Of a DNA stretch of 64,000 nt, positions 16,404 through 25,782 are shown piece after piece (the first letter of the stretch is position 1; every line of letters begins with the position of its first letter). The stretch lies in assembly GCF_014836945.1 (NCBI RefSeq), contig NZ_JACSPX010000001.1:1701313-1765312 (forward strand), written 5' to 3'. This DNA comes from Microbacterium commune (lineage in GTDB: Bacteria > Actinomycetota > Actinomycetes > Actinomycetales > Microbacteriaceae). The position numbers and the translations under genes were made by a program. The notes beneath the pieces were generated by a model, which was not told where the DNA came from, made no database searches, and saw only the letters and a program-made list of their open reading frames with translations.

Positions 16404-17316
16404 GCGCGCTGCTGGAGGTCAAGGACCTGCGCCTGCAGTTCGGCGGCGTGAAGGCCGTCGACGGGCTGAGCTTCTCGGTCGAGGCGGGGGAGATCCTCGC
16501 GGTGATCGGGCCCAACGGCGCCGGCAAGACCAGTGCGTTCAACTGCATCTCGGCGTTCTACCTGCCCACATCCGGATCCGTGGTCTTCGACGGCAACGAC
16601 ATCGTGCGCGAAGCGCCCGGGATCTTCCGCACCCTGCGCCTGGTCGACCTGCTGCAGAGCTTCGGCTTCTACCGCGTGCTGCCCTCGCGCGTGACGAAGT
16701 GGGGCATGGCGCGCACGTTCCAGAACCTGCGCCTGTTCCGCGAGCTCAGCGTGCTCGACAACATCAAGACGGCGATGCACGCCAACCTGCGCGAGGGGTT
16801 CTGGGCGACCCTGCTGCACACCCCCGGGTACCGGCGCGCCGAGCAGGAGTGCGCCGAGCAGGCGCGCGGATGGCTCGACTTCGTCGGCTTCACCGGCGAC
16901 GAGAACCTCTACGTCACCCAGCTGCCCTACGGCGAGCAGCGCCGCGTCGAGATCGCCCGCGCGCTCGCCACCGGGCCGAAGCTGCTGCTGCTGGACGAGC
17001 CGGCAGCCGGGCTGAACTTCAACGAGAAGCAGGGGCTGATGCAGCTCATCCGCCGCATCCGCGACCTCGGCATCGCCGTCGTGCTCATCGAGCACGACAT
17101 GGGCCTGATCATGGAGCTGGCCGAGCGCATCGTGGTGCTCAACTACGGCAAGGAGATCGCGGTGGGCACACCCGAGCAGATCAAGCACGATCCCGTGGTA
17201 ATCGAGGCCTACCTCGGCGTCGAGGACGAGGCGCTCGACGAGACGAAGCTGCAGACCGGCACGGTGAACCTGTCGTCGCTCGACACCCCCGGCCGGACCC
17301 GGAAGGGAAAGCGGTC

Positions 17317-17320
<4 letters not shown>
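16400..17320 (+). CDS. livG: Amino-acid ABC transporter ATP-binding protein LivG
   Basis: 306 residues. Walker A GPNGAGKTS is near residue 40. The signature is LPYGEQRRVEIARALA, Walker B LLLLDEPAAGLN, and the switch is IEHDMGLIM. Between Walker A and the Q-loop (ARTFQNLRLF) there is an insert of about 30 residues compared with compact LivG proteins, and the C-terminus has a ~30-residue extension after EAYLG. ATG 16400 overlaps livM and the TGA overlaps the livF GTG. Confidence 0.92.
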
Positions 17321-18027
<707 letters not shown>

Positions 18028-18041
18028 TAAGCATTGTGAGC

Positions 18042-18050
18042 ATGTGACAT
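18042..18050. promoter_or_regulatory. Predicted GntR operator, copy C (upstream of the dehydrogenase operon)
   Basis: ATGTGACAT (18042-18050) is a perfect ATGT-N-ACAT palindrome when read as a 9-mer. It lies between livF and the FAD oxidoreductase, 31 bp before that start, suggesting a separately regulated promoter inside the forward gene series. Confidence 0.6.
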
Positions 18051-18080
18051 TGCACTAAGCTGGTCGAGGAGGTGTGATCG

Positions 18081-19241
18081 ATGCGGATCATCGTGATCGG
18101 AGCCGGCGCGGTTGGCGCCGCCTGCGCGCTGAGCCTGACCGAGGCCGGCGCCGAGGTGACGGTGCTCGACCGCACCGGGGTAGCCGGTGAGACTTCGAGT
18201 CGCTGCGAGGGCAACATCCTCGTCTCCGACAAGCAGCCGGGAGCCGAAGCGGTCATGGCCGTCGAGGCGAACCGCGCGTGGCGCGAGCTCGCGGCCCGTC
18301 TCGACGCGGAGCGCGTGCCCGGGCAGCCGGCCACCGAGTTCGAGGCGAAGGGCGGGATCGTCGTCGCCTTCGCCGAGGGCGCCCAGGCGCTGAAGGCCTT
18401 CGCTGCGGCGCAGCGCGAGGTGGGCATCCGGGCCGACGTGCTCGATGCCGCGGCGCTGCGCGCCGCCGAGCCGCACCTCGCCCCCGAGATCGCCGTCGGC
18501 GTGCACTACCCCGACGACGCCCAGGTGCAGCCGAGCCTGGCCACCCAGGCGATGCTCGCCCGCGCCCGTCACCTCGGGGCGCAACTGCAGATCACCGAGG
18601 TCACCGGGGCCGTCGTCGAGGCCGGGCGGGTGCGGGGTGTGCGCACCTCGACCGGCCGCATCGATGCGGATGCCGTGGTGAACTGCGCGGGTCCGTGGGC
18701 CGGTGAGATCGCCACGCTGTTCGGCGCCGCCCTCGACATCCGCCCGCGTCGCGGCACGATCCTGGTGACCACCGCGATGACACAGCGTGTGTTCCACAAG
18801 GTGTACGACGCCGACTATGTGGGCGCCGTCGGGTCTGCGGATGCCGCGCTGCAGACGTCGACCGTGGTCGAATCCACCCCCGCCGGCACGGTGCTGATCG
18901 GCTCGAGCCGCGAGCGCGTCGGATTCTCGGAGGACGGCCTGCTCGCGCCGCTCGCCGAGATCGCCGCGAAGGCGAGCCGGCTGTTCCCCTTCCTGCGCGA
19001 CACCATGCTGCTGCGCACCTACTTCGGCTTCCGCCCGTACGCACCCGACCACCTGCCCGCAATCGGTGCCGACGCACGCGTGCAGGGACTGTTCCACGCG
19101 GCCGGTCACGAGGGCGCCGGCATCGGCCTGGCGCCCACGACCGGGGCGCTCATCGCGCACGCCGTGCTCGGCGTCCCGGCGCCCTTGGACCCGACGCCCT
19201 TCCTGCCCTCGCGGCTCACCCTGCAGGGAGCAGCCGCGTGA
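18081..19241 (+). CDS. FAD-dependent D-amino-acid dehydrogenase subunit (DAO family), probable D-hydroxyproline dehydrogenase
   Basis: 386 residues. The dinucleotide-binding start RIIVIGAGAVGAACALSLTEAGAEVTVLDR is followed by GETSSRCEGNILVSDKQPG and a C-terminal ADHLPAIGADARVQGLFHAAGHEGAGIGLAP, the DAO-fold FAD signature. The next two genes encode a small 2Fe-2S protein and a NAD(P)/FAD oxidoreductase. This trio matches hetero-oligomeric HcnABC/LhpBEF-type D-hydroxyproline dehydrogenases. It is expected to oxidise cis-4-hydroxy-D-proline to a pyrroline carboxylate; the exact substrate is inferred from the racemase and deaminase genes nearby. Confidence 0.8.
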   Translation: MRIIVIGAGAVGAACALSLTEAGAEVTVLDRTGVAGETSSRCEGNILVSDKQPGAEAVMAVEANRAWRELAARLDAERVPGQPATEFEAKGGIVVAFAEGAQALKAFAAAQREVGIRADVLDAAALRAAEPHLAPEIAVGVHYPDDAQVQPSLATQAMLARARHLGAQLQITEVTGAVVEAGRVRGVRTSTGRIDADAVVNCAGPWAGEIATLFGAALDIRPRRGTILVTTAMTQRVFHKVYDADYVGAVGSADAALQTSTVVESTPAGTVLIGSSRERVGFSEDGLLAPLAEIAAKASRLFPFLRDTMLLRTYFGFRPYAPDHLPAIGADARVQGLFHAAGHEGAGIGLAPTTGALIAHAVLGVPAPLDPTPFLPSRLTLQGAAA

Positions 19242-19272
19242 GCGCCCGAGTGCGGTGCGGGAGGGTCGCGGC

Positions 19273-19518
19273 ATGAGCATCCGCATCGAACTCGACGGCG
19301 AAACGCTCGAAGGACGCGACGGCCAGAGCATCGCAGGCGTGCTGCTTGCGCACGGGCACCGCACCTGGCGCACCGCCGAGGGCGGCGAACGCGGCATCTT
19401 CTGCGGCATCGGCGTCTGCCAGGACTGCGTGCTCACCGTCAACGGCGTCGAGGGCGTCCGCGCCTGTCAGCGCACCGCCTGCGACGGCGACGTGATCGAG
19501 AGGGAGATTCGCGCATGA
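19273..19518 (+). CDS. Small 2Fe-2S subunit of the D-amino-acid dehydrogenase (HcnA-like)
   Basis: 81 residues with one ferredoxin-like cluster motif, CGIGVCQDCVLTVNGVEGVRAC, that is C-x4-C-x2-C and a later C. The start RIELDGETLEGRDGQSIAGVLLAHG is typical of HcnA-type subunits. It is encoded between the two flavoproteins, 31 bp after the first and overlapping the next by 4 bases. It would carry electrons between the two flavin subunits. Confidence 0.85.
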   Translation: MSIRIELDGETLEGRDGQSIAGVLLAHGHRTWRTAEGGERGIFCGIGVCQDCVLTVNGVEGVRACQRTACDGDVIEREIRA

Positions 19519-20894
19519 ATGCCAGCGCACCCCGGGTGATGGTCATCGGTGCCGGTCCTGCCGGTCTGGCAGCAGCGGCCGCCGCCGCGGATGCCGGCGC
19601 CGACGTGGTGATCGTCGACGAGGGCGAGCGCGTGGGCGGCCAGTTCTGGCGTCATCATCCCACCCTCACCGACCAGCGCCTCCAGCACCAACGCCGTCGC
19701 TTCACCGATCTGCGTGATCGCCTGCGCGATGTTCGGGTGATCTCGTCGGCGAGCGTGTGGCGCGTCGAGGCGGGCCCGCCGCTGCGCGCGCACGTGCTGA
19801 TCGGCCCCGCCGACGCGGCGGACCGACGCGCGGAGACCATCGAGGCTGATGCGGTCATCGTCGCCACCGGCGCGCACGATCGCGTCCTGCCCGTGCCGGG
19901 GTGGACGCTTCCCGGCGTCACCTCCGCCGGCGCCGCACAGGCGCTGGCCAAGCGCGACGGGCTCGCACCCGGCGTGCGCACCGTGGTCGCCGGCGCCGGT
20001 CCGTTCCTGCTGCCGGTCGCGCAGAGCGTGGCACTGATGGGCGGGCAGGTCGCCGAGGTCGTCGAGGCGACCTCGACCGGCCGGATGCTGCGCGGCTGGG
20101 GCGCTCGTGCATGGGAGCTCACCGCCGCCACCGCCAAGGCCGGAGAGCTCGGCTCGTATCTTGTCTCGCTGGCGCGGCACCGCACGCCGTACCGCTTCGG
20201 CAGCGCGGTCACCCGCATCCATGGGGGCGCCGCGGTGGAGGCTGTCACCGTGCAGCGGATCGACGCGGACTGGCATCCGATCGCGGGGACCGAGCGGACC
20301 GTCGAGTGCGACTCGGTCGCCCTCGGACACGGATTCACCCCGCGGCTCGAGGCGGCGATCCAGTTCGGCTGTGAGATCGGCGCCGACCGCTTCGTGCGCG
20401 TCGGCGACGACCAGGGCACCAGCGTCGCCGGCGTCTACGCCGCGGGTGAGATCACCGGGATCGGCGGTGCAGATGCCGCGCTCGCCGAGGGCGAGATCGC
20501 CGGTCTGGCCGCCGCGGGAGTGCCTGAAACGGACCGCCGCTGGAGGGCTCCGCTGGCCGCCCGGCGACGGATGCGCGCGTTCGCCGCGCGCCTGGACGTG
20601 CACCGCATCGGCCGGGGGTGGCCGACATGGCTCGAGGACGACACGATCATCTGTCGCTGCGAGAGTGTGCCCAAGGCGCGGATCGACGAGTATTCGTCCG
20701 CCTCGTCGCGCGCCATGCGCCTGTCCACCCGCGCCGGACTGGGCGCCTGCCAGGGCCGCACCTGCGGTCGCAGCGTGGAGGATGTGCTGGGGACGCGCTT
20801 CGACATCGATCGACGTCCCGTGCTGTCGTCGGTGCGGATCGGCGAGCTCGCCGCGCTCGCCGACACGACGACCACAATCACAGGAGGTATCTGA
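19515..20894 (+). CDS. NAD(P)/FAD-dependent oxidoreductase subunit with C-terminal Fe-S domain (HcnB-like)
   Basis: 459 residues. The N-terminus RVMVIGAGPAGLAAAAAAADAGADVVIVDEG binds FAD, and VRTVVAGAGPFLLPVAQSV is a second Rossmann loop. VAGVYAAGEITGIGGADAALAEGEIAG is the C-terminal flavin signature. The last ~95 residues hold CRCESVPKA and CQGRTCGRS, a BFD-like cluster-binding pattern. It is the third subunit of the predicted D-hydroxyproline dehydrogenase. Its stop overlaps the racemase start (TGATG). Confidence 0.82.
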   Translation: MNASAPRVMVIGAGPAGLAAAAAAADAGADVVIVDEGERVGGQFWRHHPTLTDQRLQHQRRRFTDLRDRLRDVRVISSASVWRVEAGPPLRAHVLIGPADAADRRAETIEADAVIVATGAHDRVLPVPGWTLPGVTSAGAAQALAKRDGLAPGVRTVVAGAGPFLLPVAQSVALMGGQVAEVVEATSTGRMLRGWGARAWELTAATAKAGELGSYLVSLARHRTPYRFGSAVTRIHGGAAVEAVTVQRIDADWHPIAGTERTVECDSVALGHGFTPRLEAAIQFGCEIGADRFVRVGDDQGTSVAGVYAAGEITGIGGADAALAEGEIAGLAAAGVPETDRRWRAPLAARRRMRAFAARLDVHRIGRGWPTWLEDDTIICRCESVPKARIDEYSSASSRAMRLSTRAGLGACQGRTCGRSVEDVLGTRFDIDRRPVLSSVRIGELAALADTTTTITGGI

Positions 20895-21895
20895 TGCGCG
20901 CGCGTCGAACGATCCAGGCCGTGGACTCGCACACCGAGGGGATGCCGACACGCGTCGTCACCGGCGGGGTGGGACGCATCCCCGGCGCGACGATGAACGA
21001 CCGCCGCCTGTACGCGATGGAGCACCTCGACGGGCTGCGCGGCTTCCTCATGAATGAGCCGCGCGGTCACGCCGCCATGTCCGGTGTGCTGCTGCAGCCG
21101 CCGGCGCGGGACGACGCCGACTGGGGCATCGTGTTCATCGAGGCATCCGGGTTCCTGCCGATGTGCGGCCACGGCACCATCGGGGCGGCGACGGTGCTTG
21201 TCGAGACGGGCATGGTCGAGGTCACCGAGCCGGTCACCGAGATCCGCCTCGACGTCCCCGCCGGCCTGGTCATCGCGCGGGTGCGCGTGGAGGACGGCCG
21301 GGCCGTCGACGTCACGATCGAGAACGTGCCGAGCTTCGTCGACCGCCTCGACGAGCGCATCGACGTGCCGGGCATCGGCGAGATCAGCTACTCGGTCGCG
21401 TTCGGCGGCAACTACTACGCGCTCGTCGACCTCGAGCAGATGGCGCTGCCCTTCGACCGCGCCCGGCAGGACGACATCCTCGCGGCTGGACTCGCGATCA
21501 TGGATGCCATCAACACCCAGGCCCCGCCCGTGCATCCGGTGCTGCGCGGCGCCGACCACGTGCACCACGTCGAGTTCATCGCCCCCGGCTCGGATGCCGT
21601 GCGATCCCGCCATGCGATGGCGATTCACCCGGGCTGGTTCGACCGCTCACCCTGTGGCACCGGCACCAGCGCCCGCATGGCCGAGCTGCACGCGAGAGGC
21701 GAGCTCGACCTGAACGTGCCGTTCGTGAACGAGTCGTTCATCGGCACCGAGTTCACCGGCACGCTGGTGGCCGAGACGCGCGTGGGAGACCGCCCCGCGG
21801 TGGTGCCCACCATCACCGGACGCGCATGGGTGACCGGACTCGGGCAGTACCTGCTCGATCCCGACGACCCGTTCCCCGAGGGGTTCGTGTTCTGA
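20894..21895 (+). CDS. Proline racemase family protein, probable 4-hydroxyproline 2-epimerase
   Basis: 333 residues. Both catalytic cysteines are present: C91 in FLPMCGHGTIGA and C254 in DRSPCGTGTSA, with EPRGHAAMSG near residue 55. Two-cysteine members catalyse racemisation or epimerisation by two bases. In the hydroxyproline pathway the enzyme converts trans-4-hydroxy-L-proline to cis-4-hydroxy-D-proline, the substrate of the preceding dehydrogenase. GGAGG stands directly before ATG 20894. It is co-transcribed with the dehydrogenase subunits and the aldehyde dehydrogenase. Confidence 0.82.
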   Translation: MRARRTIQAVDSHTEGMPTRVVTGGVGRIPGATMNDRRLYAMEHLDGLRGFLMNEPRGHAAMSGVLLQPPARDDADWGIVFIEASGFLPMCGHGTIGAATVLVETGMVEVTEPVTEIRLDVPAGLVIARVRVEDGRAVDVTIENVPSFVDRLDERIDVPGIGEISYSVAFGGNYYALVDLEQMALPFDRARQDDILAAGLAIMDAINTQAPPVHPVLRGADHVHHVEFIAPGSDAVRSRHAMAIHPGWFDRSPCGTGTSARMAELHARGELDLNVPFVNESFIGTEFTGTLVAETRVGDRPAVVPTITGRAWVTGLGQYLLDPDDPFPEGFVF

Positions 21896-21941
21896 CCGCA
21901 GCGCGGACACCGCAGACAGACATCGAAACGAGGAGAGCACA

Positions 21942-23414
21942 GTGACAGAGAACCCCATCGACGCCGTCGCCGCCGCCGCGGCCGCCGCCGCCCGCCCGTT
22001 CGCCCGCACCAGCCCCCGCGAGCGCGGTGCGGCCCTGGTCGCGGTCGCCGAGGCGCTCGAGGCCGCAGCGCCCGAACTCATCGAGATCGCGATGCGCGAG
22101 ACCGGCCTCACCGAGGCGCGGCTGGCCGGTGAACTGCGGCGTACCGCCTGGCAGCTGCGGCTGTTCGCCGACACGATCGTCGAAGGCGGATACCTCGACG
22201 TGCGCATCGACGCCGCCGACCCCGAGTACGTCATCGGTCCGCGCCCGGATCTGCGCCGGATGCTCGAGCCGGTCGGCCCCGTGCTCAACTTCGCCGCCTC
22301 GAACTTCCCGTTCGCGTTCTCGGTCGCGGGCGGCGACTCGGCCGCCGGACTCGCGGCGGGATGCCCCGTGGTGGTGAAGGCGCATTCCGGGCATCCGGAG
22401 CTGTCGCGGCGCACCGCCGAGATCGTCGCCGCGGCCCTCGAGGGCGCGGGGATGCCCGAGGGGACCTTCCAGCTGATCAGCGGGCAGGAGAACGGCGTCG
22501 CCCTGCTGAAAGACGAGCGCATCCGTGCCGGGGCGTTCACCGGTTCGACGCACGTCGGCCGGATGCTGGCCGACATCGCGGCATCCCGACCCGTGCCGAT
22601 CCCGTTCTTCGGCGAGCTGGGCAGCGTGAACCCGGTCTATGCGACGTACGCCGACTCCGAGCTGCTCGAGGCATTCGTCACCTCGGTGTCGGGCTCGGCC
22701 GGCCAGCTGTGCACCAAGCCCGGGTTCTTGTTCGTGCCGGAGGGGGCCGACCTCAGCGCGGTGACCGATGCCGCGGGCTCCGTCGACGAGCACCGGCTGC
22801 TCAACCCCGGCATCGGACGCGCCTTCTCGCAGCGCCGCGACGACGTGCTGGGCGCCGACGGGGTCACCGTGCTGGCACGGGGCGAGGTGCGCACGGACGA
22901 CGCGGGGCAGGCCTACGCGACCCCGACCGTGGTGACCGTCGACGTCGACACCCTGATGGGCAACCGCGACGCGCTGCTCGAGGAGTCGTTCGGGCCGCTC
23001 TCGGTGATCGTGCAGTACCGCGACCGTGATGCGCTGCCGCAGCTGCACGTCGAGCTGTTCCCCGGCAACCTCACCTCGACCGTGCACGCCCGCCCGGACG
23101 AGCTCGCCGACGGATCCCTCGCCCCGCTCGTCGACGCGCTCGCGCAGACCAGCGGACGCGTGCTGTTCGGCGGCTGGCCCACCGGCGTCTCGGTCACTCC
23201 GGCGATGCAGCACGGCGGCCCGTACCCGGCGACCACGACGGATGCCACGAGCGTCGGCACCGCCGCGATCACCCGCTTCCTGCGCGGCGTGGCCTACCAG
23301 GGCGCCCCGCAGGAGCTGCTGCCCGCGCCGCTGCGCGACGACAACCCGTGGAACGTGCCGCAGCAGCGCAGCGAGGCCGGTCGCTCGCACGAGTGGGGAT
23401 CGTTCGCCCGCTGA
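21942..23414 (+). CDS. Aldehyde dehydrogenase, probable alpha-ketoglutarate semialdehyde dehydrogenase
   Basis: 490 residues. Motifs are NFAASNFPFAFSVAGGDSAAGLAAGCPVVVKAH (cofactor site), AFTGSTHVGR, catalytic E225 in ELGSVNP and catalytic C257 in GSAGQLCTKPG. The ELGSxNP and GQLCTKPG forms are those of the KGSADH group of aldehyde dehydrogenases. This would oxidise 2,5-dioxopentanoate to 2-oxoglutarate, the final step of hydroxyproline breakdown. Start GTG 21942 has GAGGAG 6 bases upstream. It ends the forward operon. Confidence 0.82.
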   Translation: MTENPIDAVAAAAAAAARPFARTSPRERGAALVAVAEALEAAAPELIEIAMRETGLTEARLAGELRRTAWQLRLFADTIVEGGYLDVRIDAADPEYVIGPRPDLRRMLEPVGPVLNFAASNFPFAFSVAGGDSAAGLAAGCPVVVKAHSGHPELSRRTAEIVAAALEGAGMPEGTFQLISGQENGVALLKDERIRAGAFTGSTHVGRMLADIAASRPVPIPFFGELGSVNPVYATYADSELLEAFVTSVSGSAGQLCTKPGFLFVPEGADLSAVTDAAGSVDEHRLLNPGIGRAFSQRRDDVLGADGVTVLARGEVRTDDAGQAYATPTVVTVDVDTLMGNRDALLEESFGPLSVIVQYRDRDALPQLHVELFPGNLTSTVHARPDELADGSLAPLVDALAQTSGRVLFGGWPTGVSVTPAMQHGGPYPATTTDATSVGTAAITRFLRGVAYQGAPQELLPAPLRDDNPWNVPQQRSEAGRSHEWGSFAR

Positions 23415-23421
23415 CCCGCCG

Positions 23422-23452
23422 GCGGGTCTCGCCTGTCAGCTGAGACCCGCCT
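23422..23452. terminator. Hairpin after the aldehyde dehydrogenase gene
   Basis: GGCGGGTCTC (23422-23431) and GAGACCCGCC (23443-23452) form a perfect 10-bp stem with an 11-base loop, 7 bp after the stop. First of two tandem hairpins between convergent operons. Confidence 0.65.
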
Positions 23453-23457
23453 TACGC

Positions 23458-23499
23458 CGAGACCCCCACGTGTGCGCAGGCGCACGCGGGGGTCTCGGC
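23458..23499. terminator. Second hairpin between convergent operons
   Basis: CCGAGACCCCC at the left pairs with GGGGGTCTCGG at the right, extended by GTGCGC and GCGCAC around the apex with a small bulge. It shares the GAGACCC core with the hairpin 6 bp to the left, and probably ends transcription of the leftward amidohydrolase operon. Confidence 0.65.
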
Positions 23500-23544
23500 C
23501 TTGGTGGGGGTGTCGCTGAACCGTGGCTGTCGTCGGCTGCGTGG

Positions 23545-24732
23545 TCAGACGCGGACGCCGGAGCGGATGACGCCGAGGCGTGCGTCCTCGCGCCACAGCG
23601 TCGAGAGGTCGGCGAGCGGGTCGGATGCCAGCAGCACGGCGTCCCCGTACGCGCCCGGTCGCAGGTGTCCCAGCGCGGCATCCCCGATCAGCTCGGCGTT
23701 CACGACGGTCATCGACTGCAGGGTCCGCGCGGCGCCGCTGGCCTCGACCTGCAGACGCACCCCGGCGAGCTGGTCGTCTTCCAGGTCACCCATCAGGTCG
23801 CTGCCGAAGCCGACCCGCACGCCGGCGGCGTGGGCGAGCCGTACGGCATCCTGCCCCTTCGTGAGCACCTCGGCGTTCTTCGCGAGGGAGACGGCGTTCA
23901 GCCCGATCTCGGCGCCGCGGCGGTCCATCGCGTCGTACGCGGCCAGGGTGGGCACGAGGAAAGCGCCCGCCTCGGCCATCATCACGGCAGTCGCCTCATC
24001 GATGAGGTTGCCGTGCTCGATCGAGCGGATGCCGGCGCGCACGGCATGCTGCACGGCCTCCGACGAGTACGCGTGCGCGGCGACGTAGCTGCCCCGGCGG
24101 GTCGCCTCCTCGACAACGGCGCGCAGCTCTTCGGGCGAGTACTGCGGGATCCGGATCGGGTCGGTCAGCGAGAACACCCCGCCAGAGGCCATCACCTTGA
24201 TCGCGTGCGCGCCGGTGCGCAGCCGCTCGCGTACGGCGACGCGCAGGTCGTCGACGCCGTCGACGACCTCGCACATGTGCCCGTGCGAGAAGCACACGTC
24301 CACGTGCGCGGCGCGCGGATCGCCGTGCCCGCCGGTCTGACTGAGGGCGGGGCCGGTGAAGTGGTACCGCGGAGACGGGAACAGTCCGGCATCGATCGCC
24401 TGAGCGAGCCCGATGTCGCCGCCCGCGACGTCGCGCACCGTGGTGAAGCCCCGCTGCAGCGCCCGCGCGAGCCGGCGCGCGCCGTTGAGTGCGGCATAGC
24501 TGAGCGGGCCCCGCTCGTTCTCGAAGCCGTCCATGCTCGTGGCGTAGGCGTGGAAGTGCGCATCGATGAGTCCGGGGACGACCCAGAGGTCAGCCGCGTC
24601 GAGCGTCTGGGCGCGGGGATGCGGGTGCTCGCACACCCTGCCCTCGGCGATGTGCAGGTCGCGGCGCTCGAAGCGCTCGCCGTCCCAGACCTGGGCGCCG
24701 GAGATCGTCAGGGGTGCTGCGGGTGCGGACAT
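23545..24732 (-). CDS. Metal-dependent amidohydrolase (imidazolonepropionase/prolidase-like)
   Basis: 395 residues from ATG 24732, which has GAGGAG 8 bases upstream; an ATG two codons earlier is possible. Metal-site motifs are VVPGLIDAHFHAY (HxH), the middle stretch AIKVMASGGVFS with the bridging lysine, VAAHAYSSEAVQHAVRAGIRSIEHGN (two His) and VGFGSDLMGD (Asp). This places it in the subtype that includes microbial Xaa-Pro and Xaa-Arg dipeptidases. Because it is co-transcribed with a racemase and an ocd-family gene, a prolidase or cyclic-amide hydrolase role is plausible but unproven. Confidence 0.75.
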   Translation of the reverse strand: MSAPAAPLTISGAQVWDGERFERRDLHIAEGRVCEHPHPRAQTLDAADLWVVPGLIDAHFHAYATSMDGFENERGPLSYAALNGARRLARALQRGFTTVRDVAGGDIGLAQAIDAGLFPSPRYHFTGPALSQTGGHGDPRAAHVDVCFSHGHMCEVVDGVDDLRVAVRERLRTGAHAIKVMASGGVFSLTDPIRIPQYSPEELRAVVEEATRRGSYVAAHAYSSEAVQHAVRAGIRSIEHGNLIDEATAVMMAEAGAFLVPTLAAYDAMDRRGAEIGLNAVSLAKNAEVLTKGQDAVRLAHAAGVRVGFGSDLMGDLEDDQLAGVRLQVEASGAARTLQSMTVVNAELIGDAALGHLRPGAYGDAVLLASDPLADLSTLWREDARLGVIRSGVRV

Positions 24733-24757
24733 GCTCATGTCTCCTCGGTTCTCTCGG

Positions 24758-25741
24758 TCAGCGCAGGCTGAAGCCGTCGGCGACGGGGTCGTTCTCGTCG
24801 AGTTCGAACGTGCAGGTGCCGACCCGGTGCGCCATGCCGCGGACTTCGGGGATGACCCCCTCTGTCGTGCGCTCGGCGACGCGCGCGAGGAAGCGGGTGC
24901 CGATGATCGAGTCGTGGGTGAGCGTCTCGTCATCGGCCAGCGCTCCGCTCGCCGCGAGCAGCGCCACTCGCGCCGCAGTGCCCGAGCCGCACGGGCTGCG
25001 GTCGACCTCGCCGTCGGCGAACACGGTCACGTTGCGCTGGTGGGGACCCGCGTCGGTGCGCCCGAGATCGTCGAACAGGATGGTGCCGTAGACCCCCGAA
25101 AGACGGTCGTCCTCGAGCTGCGCGGCCGGATGCTCGTTGAGCGCCCACTTGATCTCGCGGCCGATCGCGATGAGATCGGTGGTGTGCTGCGGGGTGACCT
25201 CGAGCCCGACGGCCGAGGCGGGCAGCGTCGCGTAGACCGCGCCGCCGAAGACGAGGTCTACCTCGACGTCGCCGCGTGAGGTGCGCAGCGGGATGCCGCG
25301 GGCGAGCACCCGGGATTCGACGTTGCGGAAGACGATCTCGTCGATGCGCCCTGCGCTCTGGCGCACCAGCGCCTGCACGCGTCCGCTGGGAACGTCGATC
25401 GTCACCGCCGTCTCGCCGTCGGGGTCGGACGGGACTCGGCCGGTGCGCACCGCCCAGGCGCCGAGGGCGATCGTGCCGTGCCCGCACGCCGTCGAGAACC
25501 CGTCCTTGTGCCAGAACAGCACGCCGAAGTCCGCGCCGGCGTCGTCGGGAGGGGTGATGAACCCGCCGTACATGTCGTCGTGGCCGCGCGGCTCGAGGCA
25601 GAGGAACCGCCGGATGGCGTCCGCTTCACCGCTGATCGCCTCGACGCGGCGCTCGGCGACCGTGTCGCCGTGCGTGGGCGCGCCCTCGACGATGCGGAAC
25701 GGCTCGCCCGCGGTGTGCCAGTCCTCGGTGCTCCACTGCAT
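24758..25741 (-). CDS. Second proline racemase family protein (3-/4-hydroxyproline racemase or dehydratase)
   Basis: 327 residues from ATG 25741, with GGAGA 4 bases upstream; the longer frame adds a non-homologous arginine-rich tail. Both cysteines are kept: C86 in FSTACGHGTIALG and C251 in DRSPCGSGTAAR, with EPRGHDDMYGG at ~50. trans-3-Hydroxyproline dehydratases of this family usually have Ser or Thr in place of one cysteine, so sequence favours an epimerase. Its operon partner, an ocd-family reductase, would fit the dehydratase route. It is quite diverged from the gene at 20894. Confidence 0.78.
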   Translation of the reverse strand: MQWSTEDWHTAGEPFRIVEGAPTHGDTVAERRVEAISGEADAIRRFLCLEPRGHDDMYGGFITPPDDAGADFGVLFWHKDGFSTACGHGTIALGAWAVRTGRVPSDPDGETAVTIDVPSGRVQALVRQSAGRIDEIVFRNVESRVLARGIPLRTSRGDVEVDLVFGGAVYATLPASAVGLEVTPQHTTDLIAIGREIKWALNEHPAAQLEDDRLSGVYGTILFDDLGRTDAGPHQRNVTVFADGEVDRSPCGSGTAARVALLAASGALADDETLTHDSIIGTRFLARVAERTTEGVIPEVRGMAHRVGTCTFELDENDPVADGFSLR

Positions 25742-25782
25742 GCGTTCTCCTTCGATGCTCGGGTGGTTCCGCGGTCCGGCGC

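Noticed and set aside
19467..20951. Long leftward frame across the HcnB-like gene
   Set aside because: Arginine/alanine-rich antisense of a well-supported flavoprotein; typical high-GC shadow.
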